Positions 25,136 through 32,173 of a stretch of 32,173 nt of DNA are shown here, piece by piece. Every line of letters begins with the position of its first letter. Within the stretch, counting starts at the first letter, position 1. The notes beneath the pieces were generated by a model, which ran no database searches, was not told the DNA's origin, and was given only the letters and a program-made list of their open reading frames with translations. This stretch comes from Acidimicrobiaceae bacterium (lineage in GTDB: Bacteria > Actinomycetota > Acidimicrobiia > Acidimicrobiales > RAAP-2), in assembly GCA_003152215.1 (NCBI GenBank), contig PLZP01000098.1, positions 4,256 through 36,428 on the forward strand, given 5' to 3'. A program made the position numbers and the translations under genes.

Positions 25136-26971
25136 TCATCCGAGGTCTCGCAGCGCCGTCGCCGGAGAGAGTCGTGCCGCCCGCCAACCACCCACAGCAC
25201 CGGCGATGAGACCGCCAAGTAGAGCGCCGCCGAACGCGATGACGATGGTGAGAGGGTGAATCGGTGCGGTGAGATGAACCGTCCGGGCCACGGTCGCCGA
25301 CGTCGTTTGGCCCAAGAGACCACTCACCTTCGAAGCGCCCACGGCGAGACCAGTGCTCGTGACACTGAGCCCTGGACCGATGGCTCCGATGATGAGACAG
25401 ATCACGGACCCGACCGCGATACCGATGACGCCGCCCACGACGCCAATGCCCAGCGTTTCGGCCATGATCTGACGGACTACTCGTCCGCGCGACCAGCCAA
25501 TGGCCCGCAACGATCCGATTTCGCGCACACGCTTGGAGACACTCGAAAGCGTCAACAGACCGGCGATGAGAAACGCGGCCAACAAGATGATCAAAGCCAG
25601 GGCCCCACCCAGGTCATTGGCGAGTTTGCGGGCGTTGGAAAGACTCCCAGTTACCTGATCGGCCAACGACGCAGACGTGAGTACGGTCGCTCCGGGGAGG
25701 GCCGACTTGATGGCTTTGGCGACTGCGTTCACGTCGCTCGCGTTGTCGACCGATACGAGCACCTCATTGATTCGATTCGTGTTGGTGGACAACGTCTGAA
25801 GGTTGGAGGTACTGAAATACACATCGGAGACATCACCCGTCAACGTGGGATTGACCAATCCCACGATCTTGTAGTTGACCTTGTTGATCGTGAGCGTGTC
25901 CCCGACTTTCAATGCCTTCTGCGACGCGTAAGCAGTCGTGACCAGCACCTGGAATTTGGCGACCGACGGCGTCGTCGAAAGCCACGTGCCCTTCACCAAT
26001 TGAGCCTTAGTGACCAGTCCCGAGGTGGTGTTCGCCGGGTTCACTCCGGCGACGGTGTACGTCGAGGTGCTGGTGTTGGTGGTCGGCGGATTGAGTACTT
26101 GGTTGACCGTTTGCTCGGGAACGACCACGTTCTGCTGGTAGGCCTTCTGGGCGGGCGTGAGGCACTTGGCAAACGCAGAGCTCGCGCCGGCTCCGAATCG
26201 GAAGCCGCCACCGCCGCCGCCACCAAATCCGCCGCCACCGGTGGTTCCTCCAGTGCCGGAGCCGGGAAGCGTCGTGGTGGTGGAGCCCAATTGCTTGGTG
26301 ATGAGTGCCTGGATGCATGTCCGTTCAGCGGCCTGCTCGGCTGCCGTGAGCACCGGGGGTTTGACGCTGGTCGAGATCGTCTGCCCGCCGGTCTTGATCG
26401 ACGCGGTGATCTTTGGCACCGTGCCTGTTTCGTGAAGAGCGTCGAGCGATAAGGCTCCGACGGCACTCTTCACGCCCTTCACGTTCGCGACGGTGCTCAC
26501 TGACTGGGAAGGAAAGGTGATCAATGTTCCGGGAACGAAGAAGTCGTGTGTGAACTTGGTACCGGCCGGACCGAGCTTGGCCAGGTCGGTTATCACCGAA
26601 GAGTTTGCCGACGCGAGCGCTGCAGCATCAGAGGTATTCAGAGAGGTCCCGCCCCGCCCCGCGAAGAACCCGCCTCCGCCGCCTCCGCCGCCTCCGCCGC
26701 CGAAGCCACCACCGCCGCCGAAGCCGTTGGAGGGCGTCGTCGTGGTTGTCGTTGCAGTGGAGAGCGTCGGCGCGACGGTTCGGGTCACGATGATGTCGGT
26801 ACCCACGGAGTTGAGAGGCGACAGGGCCTTGTTCTGGGCGTCACTCAGGCCCTGCGATACGCCGATGATCCCCATGACGAGACCGACACCTGCGGCGAGG
26901 CCAATCGCGGTGACCACCGTTCGACCGAGTCGCCGTCGCAACTCATTCCATGCGTAACTTAGGGAAAACAA
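25136..26971 (-). CDS. MacB/FtsX-type ABC permease with glycine-rich tracts
   Basis: A 611-residue permease. It has an N-terminal helix (TVVTAIGLAAGVGLVMGIIGV), a large extracytoplasmic MacB-type domain (about 45-470) and three C-terminal helices with SKRVREIGSLRAIGWSRGRVVRQIMAE, the FtsX-type coupling segment. The extracytoplasmic domain carries two Gly/Phe tracts (about 83-108 and 237-261) and Thr/Ser-rich stretches, plus cysteines 219 and 270 that could pair. This is unusual for the family. TTG 26971 is used, with TAGGT upstream; no ATG or GTG fits the conserved N-terminus. The cargo is unknown. Confidence 0.88.
   Translation of the reverse strand: MFSLSYAWNELRRRLGRTVVTAIGLAAGVGLVMGIIGVSQGLSDAQNKALSPLNSVGTDIIVTRTVAPTLSTATTTTTTPSNGFGGGGGFGGGGGGGGGGGFFAGRGGTSLNTSDAAALASANSSVITDLAKLGPAGTKFTHDFFVPGTLITFPSQSVSTVANVKGVKSAVGALSLDALHETGTVPKITASIKTGGQTISTSVKPPVLTAAEQAAERTCIQALITKQLGSTTTTLPGSGTGGTTGGGGFGGGGGGGFRFGAGASSAFAKCLTPAQKAYQQNVVVPEQTVNQVLNPPTTNTSTSTYTVAGVNPANTTSGLVTKAQLVKGTWLSTTPSVAKFQVLVTTAYASQKALKVGDTLTINKVNYKIVGLVNPTLTGDVSDVYFSTSNLQTLSTNTNRINEVLVSVDNASDVNAVAKAIKSALPGATVLTSASLADQVTGSLSNARKLANDLGGALALIILLAAFLIAGLLTLSSVSKRVREIGSLRAIGWSRGRVVRQIMAETLGIGVVGGVIGIAVGSVICLIIGAIGPGLSVTSTGLAVGASKVSGLLGQTTSATVARTVHLTAPIHPLTIVIAFGGALLGGLIAGAVGGWRAARLSPATALRDLG
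26672..26698. repeat. Three 9-bp tandem repeats in the permease gene
   Basis: GCCTCCGCC occurs three times head to tail, within a longer CCG-rich stretch coding for the first Gly tract. Copy changes would keep the frame and change the tract length. Confidence 0.7.
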
Positions 26972-27313
26972 GGTGACCTACCAAGGATGAAAGCGATCAA
27001 ACTTTTTGGCCGCTTCGCGAACTGTAGCCAGCCGTTTTCCACTTCATATTGGTTTTTTATGACCACGAGCGCATTCTTATAGCGGCCTTACCGTTGAATT
27101 ATCTTGCGCGTAGTCCTCGTCTCTCCGAGAGACGAATCGCCACAACTATTAACCAATGTGCCTCTTGTCGCAAGTACCTCACCGCGCACATTCCGCCTGA
27201 CTGAATCGGAAGAAAGCGGCCCGGAGGTCGTGGTGGTTTGGAACTTCTCGCTTCGGCTCCGAGTGATGGGATGTGGGAAAGATGTCCCGTCCGCTCGTCG
27301 TCAGAGTTTGTTA
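26972..27313. other. 342-nt gap between dnaE2 and the permease gene
   Basis: No gene is supported. It contains TCGTCTCTC/GAGAGACGA (27117-27135), perfect 9-bp arms around one base, which could be a protein-binding site or a stem. The part next to the permease is richer in A+T (27040-27100) and probably holds its promoter. A minus-strand frame covering 27099-27455 runs into dnaE2 in another frame and has no support. Confidence 0.5.
27117..27135. repeat. 19-bp near-perfect palindrome
   Basis: TCGTCTCTC (27117-27125), a central C, then GAGAGACGA (27127-27135). With a one-base centre it suits a dimeric DNA-binding protein better than an RNA hairpin. No U-run is near. Confidence 0.5.
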
Positions 27314-30300
27314 TCAGTGCCAGTCGCGTGAGGGCGTCGTGGCGCCCAGGCGCAAGGCCTCGACGGACTCGGCCGTGAGGGCCAAGGTCCCCTGGCCGCG
27401 TTGCAGCGTGCCGCGAATCATCAACGCCGGTGACTTTCGCGCAACGAGGGACCAACGGGCCCAGGCACCCTTGGAGAAGATCACGTTGACGTGGCCCGTC
27501 TCGTCCTCCAGGTTGATGAAGACCGCACCGTTCGCGGTCTCGGGATGCTGACGGTGCGTCACGACTCCGGCGACGAAGACCCTCGAACCCTCGGCGCCAA
27601 TCAGGGCGTCGGCGCGCGTGACGCCGCGCTCGTTGAGATAGTCACGCACCAGCGCGATCGCCGTCGCCTCGGGCGTCAGGCCCATCGACCACATGTCATC
27701 GGCCACCCGTTCCATCTCGCTCGTCGCCGGTAAGACGGGCGCCTCGAGACCGGTCACCACGCCGGGCAGTCGATCAAGCGTGCCCTGGGCGGCCGCGCCG
27801 GCCGACCACGCGAGCGCGCGGCGAGTCGCGCCAAAAGAATCCAGCGCTCCGGCGGCGGCGAACACTTCGAGGTGGTGTTGTTGAAGGCCAGCGCGGCGCA
27901 CCAGGTCCGAAGAGTCGCGCCACGGCGCACCCTCCACGACGCGCGTCGCGAGCTCTTCGCCGATAGTGCGCAGGCTCCCCAGGCCGAGTCGCACGTCGGG
28001 ATCATCGCGGTCGCCCTCGAGCGAAGCTCCGACGCGCGAACGATTCACGTCCGGTCGCCGCACGCGCACGCCGTGACGCTGCGCGTCGGCGACCAGGCTC
28101 TGGGAGGACCAGAAGCCGAGCGGTTGCGCGTTCAGCATCGACACGAGGAACGCCGCCGGGTAGTGGACCTTCAACCAGGCTGAGCAGTAGACGAGGTGCG
28201 CGAAAGAGACCGCGTGCGACTCGGGGAATCCGAAGTTGGAGAACGCGGCCAGCGCGTCGAAGAGTTGGTCGGCCGGCGCGCCCTCGATGCCGTTGAGCGC
28301 CATACCGGCGTAGAAGCGACTCTTGAGTTTCATCATGCGCAGTTCGGAGCGCTTGGCGGCCATGGCCTGGCGCAGTTCGTCGGCCTCGGCCGGCGAGAAG
28401 CCCGCGACCGCGACCGCCATCTCCATCAACTGTTCCTGGAAGAGCGGCACGCCGAGTGTGCGGCGAAGGATCGGCTCGAGGCGCGGGTGCAGGTACGTGA
28501 CGGGCTCGTCGCCGCGACGCCGTCGGATGAACGGGTTGACGGCGTTGCCCTGGATGGGACCGGGACGGATGATCGCCACCTCGATGACGAGGTCGTAGAA
28601 GCAGCGCGGCTGGATGCGCGGCAACGTCGCCATCTGCGCGCGCGACTCCACCTGGAAGACGCCCACCGTGTCGGCCTCGCACAAGAGGTCGTAGACGGCA
28701 TCCTCCTGGGGCAGGGCGCCGAGGTCGATCGTGAGGTCGTAGAAGCCCTGCACCTGATTCACGCAGCGATGCAGCGCGTCGAGCATCCCGAGTCCCAGCA
28801 GGTCGAACTTGACGAGTCCAATCGCGGCGCAGTCGTCCTTATCCCACTGCAGGACCGTGCGCCCCGGCATGCGGCCCCACTCAACGGGACAGACCTCAAT
28901 GACCGGGCGGTCACAGAGCACCATGCCGGCCGAGTGGATGCCGAGGTGGCGCGGCCGATTGAGCATCTGGGTCGCCATGGTCGTGACGAGTTCGGGCACG
29001 TCGGCGCCCGCCGTCATGGTGTGGCGGTCCACGCTGTCACGTAGTTGGTTGGCCTCCTCCTCGTTGAAGCCGAACGCGCGCGCCACGTCGCGCAGGGCCG
29101 AGCGCGGTCGATACGTAATCACGGCCGCGACCTGCGCGGCGTGGCGACGGTCGTAGCGCTCGTAGACGTACTGGATCACCTCCTCGCGCCGACCGGACTC
29201 GATGTCGACGTCGATGTCCGGTGGACCGTCGCGCGCCGGGGAGAGGAAGCGCTCGAAGAACAGGTTCAGCTTCACCGCGTCGGCGTTGGTGATCCCGAGG
29301 GAGAAACAGACGGCCGAGTTCGCCGCCGAGCCGCGGCCCTGGCAGTAGATGTCGTTGCGACGACAGAACTCGGTGATGTCCCAGACGGTGAGGAAGTACC
29401 CCGCGAACCCGAGGGTGCCGATGACGGCCAACTCGTGGTCGATCTGTCGCCACGCGCCCGCGACACGCTCCTCCTCGCGGGTACCGTAGCGCTTCGTCGC
29501 GCCCTCGGCGACGATCACCTCTAAGTACGACTGCTCGTCCATCCCCGCGGGCGTCGCGAACGGTGGCAGGTTGGGCGCGACGAGGCGAAGGTCGAAGGCG
29601 AGGGCGACGGCGAGCTCGCCGGCCTGGTCGACGACGCCGGGCCAGCGCGCGAAGCGGCGGCGCTGCTCGGCGTCGCTTCGAAGGTGCGCGAGCGGCGAGG
29701 CGTTCAGCCAGCCCTCCATCTCCTCGAGGCTCTGGCGTGCGCGCAGCGCCGAGAGCACGTTGGCGCGCGCGAAGGCGTCGGGCGTGGCGTAGTGCACGTT
29801 GTTCGTCGCCACCAACGCAACGTCGCGACGAACCGCAAGCTCGGCGAGGACGTCGTTGCGCGCGACGTCGTCGGGCGCGCCGTGGTCCCAGAGCTCGACC
29901 GCGACGTTGTCACGACCGAAGGCGCTCACGAGGCGCTCGAGTTCGCGCTGCGCGGCGCGCGGTCCCTTGTCCATCAGCGCTCTGGTGAGCGAGCCCTTGC
30001 GACATCCACTCAGCACCAGCCACTCGTGCGCGCAGTTCGACACCTCGTCGAGCGTGAAGCGCGGCGCTCCCTTCTCGCCGCGGCGCAAGTGCGCTTCGCC
30101 GAGCATGGTCGAGAGGTGGCGATAGCCCTCGGGCGAGCGCGCGAGCAGCACGAGGTGGTCGCCGGAAGGATCGTGGACCCCGACGCGGTCGTCGTTCGCG
30201 TCGATGGCAATCTCGGTGCCAAAGACCGTGGGCAGTCCAAAGGCCCGGGCCGCCTCGGCGAAGCGCACGACGCCGTAGAACCCGTGGTGGTCGGTGAGCG

Positions 30301-30412
30301 CCAGACCCGAGAGGCCGAGCCGCGCCCCTTCGGCGGCGAGCTCCTCGGGGTCGCTCGCGCCATCGAGGAAACTGAAACCCGAGTGGGCGTGGAGTTCGCC
30401 GTAGAGCGCCAT
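27314..30412 (-). CDS. dnaE2: Error-prone DNA polymerase III alpha subunit DnaE2 (mutasome)
   Basis: A 1032-residue C-family polymerase that, with ImuA' and ImuB, copies damaged DNA and causes SOS mutagenesis. The PHP domain begins at the N-terminus (LHAHSGFSFLDGAS, His8 and His10; ALTDHHGFYG). The polymerase core has GRGSAANS (about 359-366) and PDIDVDIE (about 398-405) with catalytic aspartates. The C-terminal OB fold reads FVAGVVTHRQHPETANGAVFINLEDETGHVNVIF. The length is shorter than replicative DnaE1, as expected for DnaE2. ATG 30412 overlaps the imuB stop (TGATG); an earlier in-frame start at 30439 lies inside imuB. Confidence 0.96.
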   Translation of the reverse strand: MALYGELHAHSGFSFLDGASDPEELAAEGARLGLSGLALTDHHGFYGVVRFAEAARAFGLPTVFGTEIAIDANDDRVGVHDPSGDHLVLLARSPEGYRHLSTMLGEAHLRRGEKGAPRFTLDEVSNCAHEWLVLSGCRKGSLTRALMDKGPRAAQRELERLVSAFGRDNVAVELWDHGAPDDVARNDVLAELAVRRDVALVATNNVHYATPDAFARANVLSALRARQSLEEMEGWLNASPLAHLRSDAEQRRRFARWPGVVDQAGELAVALAFDLRLVAPNLPPFATPAGMDEQSYLEVIVAEGATKRYGTREEERVAGAWRQIDHELAVIGTLGFAGYFLTVWDITEFCRRNDIYCQGRGSAANSAVCFSLGITNADAVKLNLFFERFLSPARDGPPDIDVDIESGRREEVIQYVYERYDRRHAAQVAAVITYRPRSALRDVARAFGFNEEEANQLRDSVDRHTMTAGADVPELVTTMATQMLNRPRHLGIHSAGMVLCDRPVIEVCPVEWGRMPGRTVLQWDKDDCAAIGLVKFDLLGLGMLDALHRCVNQVQGFYDLTIDLGALPQEDAVYDLLCEADTVGVFQVESRAQMATLPRIQPRCFYDLVIEVAIIRPGPIQGNAVNPFIRRRRGDEPVTYLHPRLEPILRRTLGVPLFQEQLMEMAVAVAGFSPAEADELRQAMAAKRSELRMMKLKSRFYAGMALNGIEGAPADQLFDALAAFSNFGFPESHAVSFAHLVYCSAWLKVHYPAAFLVSMLNAQPLGFWSSQSLVADAQRHGVRVRRPDVNRSRVGASLEGDRDDPDVRLGLGSLRTIGEELATRVVEGAPWRDSSDLVRRAGLQQHHLEVFAAAGALDSFGATRRALAWSAGAAAQGTLDRLPGVVTGLEAPVLPATSEMERVADDMWSMGLTPEATAIALVRDYLNERGVTRADALIGAEGSRVFVAGVVTHRQHPETANGAVFINLEDETGHVNVIFSKGAWARWSLVARKSPALMIRGTLQRGQGTLALTAESVEALRLGATTPSRDWH

Positions 30413-31491
30413 CAGTCGTAGATCCCCGCGAGCCACCAACGATTCGACTCGGCGGTCAACAACAGTGCTTCACCCGAGACGAGCAGGATCTGGAGGTGGG
30501 CTCGGCGCCGATTGAGCACCCACCACCGCTCCACCAACGGCCAGGGTCCCGCGTGCCAGATCACTTCGCGACGCAGTTGGTGTGAGAACAACAAGGTGGC
30601 GGGCGGCTCACTGAGAAAGCCCCTTCCCTCCATGACGACGAGGTGGTCACTGGCGTCGCGCAACTGCACCGCGACGGGACGCGCCAGCGTCGTGGCTGGC
30701 GACGGCGCGCGCATCTGTCCGGGCCAGGGCGCACTGTCACGACTCGTGGCGAGCGGTGACCCCCACGGCACGAGCGTCGCGCGGTCTTCGGGGACCCGAC
30801 CACCGCGAAGCGACGCCACCACGACCGCCTCGGCCCCGAGCCGGCGACGCACGCGGTGCGCGGCCGCGTCGGCGCGGTCGTCGCCGGCACCACGCTGACC
30901 AAAGAAACCGAGTTGCTCGTCGCCCACCTCCTCCTCACCACGCAGTTGACGAAGACGTCGCGCGAGTTTGAGGTCACGTTGAGCGTCGAGTTCGAAGAGT
31001 TCGCCGCGTGCGACGCGGTGCAGCGCCAAGGCGTGTTTGTTGAAGCGCTCCGCGACGCGCGCCACGTCGAGGTTGGCGAACGAACCAACCGTGTGCAGTC
31101 CGAGTCGCTGACAGGTCGTCGCGACGTCCTTTCGACCAAGTGTCGAGAGCGCCAGCGAGCGACGAAACGAGTCGGTCGCGCCGGGCGCGATCACGCGACC
31201 CTGGCGCGCGGCGACCTCCGCACAGAACAGTCCGTCAGCGATGCCGAGTCGCGGTTGCTGGTGCGCAACGTCAATAACGGTGCCGCGAACAATCTCGAGC
31301 ACCTTCGTCTCACCGCCGAAGAAGCGACTCGGTCCGCGTATCGGGAGCACGAAGAGACCGAGACGGATCGACTCGGTGAAGGGACAGAGGATCGTCAACG
31401 CCTCGAGCAGCGCGAGGTGGTCGCGCAGCGTGGAGCCGTCGGGCGCCTCGTCCTCGAAGGCCTCGATCCAAATAGCGAGGAGGCGCTCCAT
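30412..31491 (-). CDS. imuB: ImuB, catalytically inactive Y-family polymerase-like protein (short form)
   Basis: A 359-residue adaptor of the mutasome, linking DnaE2, ImuA' and the sliding clamp. The first Y-family motif, normally DxD-aFF, is AIWIEAF here, and the SIDE motif is replaced (LPIRGPSRFFGGE), so it should not polymerise. GADTxxx-type LGRKDVATTCQRLGLHTVGSFANLDVARVAERFN is the helix-hairpin-helix region. It is shorter than usual ImuB, mostly in the C-terminal part. ATG 31491 overlaps the imuA stop by one base (TGATG), and its own stop overlaps dnaE2 the same way. Confidence 0.88.
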   Translation of the reverse strand: MERLLAIWIEAFEDEAPDGSTLRDHLALLEALTILCPFTESIRLGLFVLPIRGPSRFFGGETKVLEIVRGTVIDVAHQQPRLGIADGLFCAEVAARQGRVIAPGATDSFRRSLALSTLGRKDVATTCQRLGLHTVGSFANLDVARVAERFNKHALALHRVARGELFELDAQRDLKLARRLRQLRGEEEVGDEQLGFFGQRGAGDDRADAAAHRVRRRLGAEAVVVASLRGGRVPEDRATLVPWGSPLATSRDSAPWPGQMRAPSPATTLARPVAVQLRDASDHLVVMEGRGFLSEPPATLLFSHQLRREVIWHAGPWPLVERWWVLNRRRAHLQILLVSGEALLLTAESNRWWLAGIYD

Positions 31492-32150
31492 CAGTTCGCT
31501 TCGCAGCGTCCCCTTCGACTCGGAAGCACGACCACGTGCTCGCCGGCGCGTATGGCCTCACCGCGTCCGCCGATACGCACCGTCAGGTAGCGTGCGTCGA
31601 GTCGCGACGACGTCGACCACTGCGCCTGGGTGATGTCAAAGGAGAGGTCGGCCGGCAGCGGCCAGAGCGACGCCGGTTCGGCGAGGATGATCAGCACCGT
31701 GCCTCGTTCGCGCACTCGATCGACCAGTCGACGCGCCGCGCCGTGCGAGGCGCGCGACGGTGGACGCACGATAAGGAGGTCCACTCCGTCGAGCAGGTCG
31801 GCCGCGCACTCGGCCCACGCGCCGCGCGGACGTGGCACGAACAACACGCGACGAAGGTCGACACCGAGGTCGGCAATGGCGACGACACCGGGGTCGTCCA
31901 CGCCGACCACCGCGGCCCAGTGACCGCGCGCGCTCGACTCGGTGAGGAGACTGAGCGCCAGACTGAGTCCACCCAGTCCCGGTGGTGCCTGCACGACGAC
32001 GGTCGAACCACGTCGCAGTCCCCCGTTGGGAACGAGCGGGCCCCAGGGCTCGCCAAGGGGCAGCATCCGGCTCTTGGCGAGGGCGACGGGACGCAGTCGT
32101 GCGATCAGATCCTCAGGTAGCGCAGGGCGATTAGGTGAAAAAGCGAACAT
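31491..32150 (-). CDS. imuA: ImuA' , RecA/SulA-like mutasome protein
   Basis: A 219-residue member of the actinobacterial ImuA' group. PLVPNGGLRRGSTVVVQAPPGLGGLSLALSLL matches the RecA-like core, but the P-loop is degenerate (APPGLGGLSL, no GKS/T), as in ImuA'. LPLPADLSFDITQAQWSTSSRLDARYLTVRIGGRG is the typical C-terminal strand region. ATG 32150 lies in the middle of a LexA box, and TACTCT upstream of it could be the -10. Role: assembles with ImuB and DnaE2 after DNA damage. Confidence 0.87.
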   Translation of the reverse strand: MFAFSPNRPALPEDLIARLRPVALAKSRMLPLGEPWGPLVPNGGLRRGSTVVVQAPPGLGGLSLALSLLTESSARGHWAAVVGVDDPGVVAIADLGVDLRRVLFVPRPRGAWAECAADLLDGVDLLIVRPPSRASHGAARRLVDRVRERGTVLIILAEPASLWPLPADLSFDITQAQWSTSSRLDARYLTVRIGGRGEAIRAGEHVVVLPSRRGRCEAN

Positions 32151-32157
32151 ACGTTCG
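32144..32157 (-). promoter_or_regulatory. LexA (SOS) box across the imuA start codon
   Basis: CGAACATACGTTCG on the plus strand is CGAAC-N4-GTTCG, the actinobacterial/Gram-positive LexA box with perfect half-sites. The imuA ATG (32148-32150) is in its centre. LexA bound here would block transcription or early elongation of the whole imuA-imuB-dnaE2 operon; cleavage of LexA after damage would release it. Confidence 0.85.
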
Positions 32158-32173
32158 TAAGAGTAGCCGGTGA

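Noticed and set aside
25256..26452. 398-codon plus-strand frame opposite the MacB-type permease
   Set aside because: Low-complexity Arg/Gly/Asp-rich product with no domains; a shadow of the permease gene.
26672..26724. Repeat array that might be CRISPR or phase-variable tract
   Set aside because: Units are 9 bp, without spacers, and in frame within a coding region; copy change would not switch the gene off.

Overview
The window looks like chromosome of a high-GC actinobacterium, possibly Acidimicrobiia. The evidence is high GC, GTG/TTG starts, leaderless genes, a GAAC-N4-GTTC SOS box, an ImuA'-ImuB-DnaE2 mutasome and paired PIG-L deacetylases of the mycothiol type. The lineage is inferred from family content, not proven. 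No rRNA, tRNA or CRISPR array was seen.

Left part (1-9637), all minus strand: a secreted repeat protein cut by the left edge, behind a strongly structured leader; a cytoplasmic hybrid histidine kinase (PAS-PAS-HisKA-HATPase-REC); and a peptide-use operon running proline-iminopeptidase-like hydrolase, substrate-binding protein, two permeases, two ATPases. Its genes are tightly packed or overlapping, so peptide import and intracellular peptide trimming are probably made together.

Middle part (9777-20252): plus-strand ychF, ahcY, a zinc-ribbon membrane protein coupled to an APH-like kinase; then minus-strand L-threonine aldolase, a membrane-less MgtE-type sensor protein (PRC, MgtE_N, CBS), an NRAMP-family transporter with a non-canonical metal site, and two tandem PIG-L deacetylases. 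A thioesterase is divergent from the aldolase across 36 bp holding two back-to-back leaderless promoters.

Right part (20253-32173): a decayed orphan tnpB, then fabH, an overlapping nucleotidyltransferase and a GNAT gene; a minus-strand MacB/LolD-type ABC exporter whose permease carries glycine tracts; and the SOS mutasome imuA-imuB-dnaE2, every junction TGATG, with the LexA box lying across the imuA start codon.

Most interesting signals: (1) an 11-bp perfect complement to the Shine-Dalgarno region of the secreted repeat protein, about 150 nt upstream in a leader rich in dyads; (2) a compact ahcY leader with two mutually exclusive hairpins, one hiding the ribosome site; (3) the MgtE-sensor/NRAMP pair, a candidate split Mg2+ system, with a large hairpin just before the NRAMP ribosome site.
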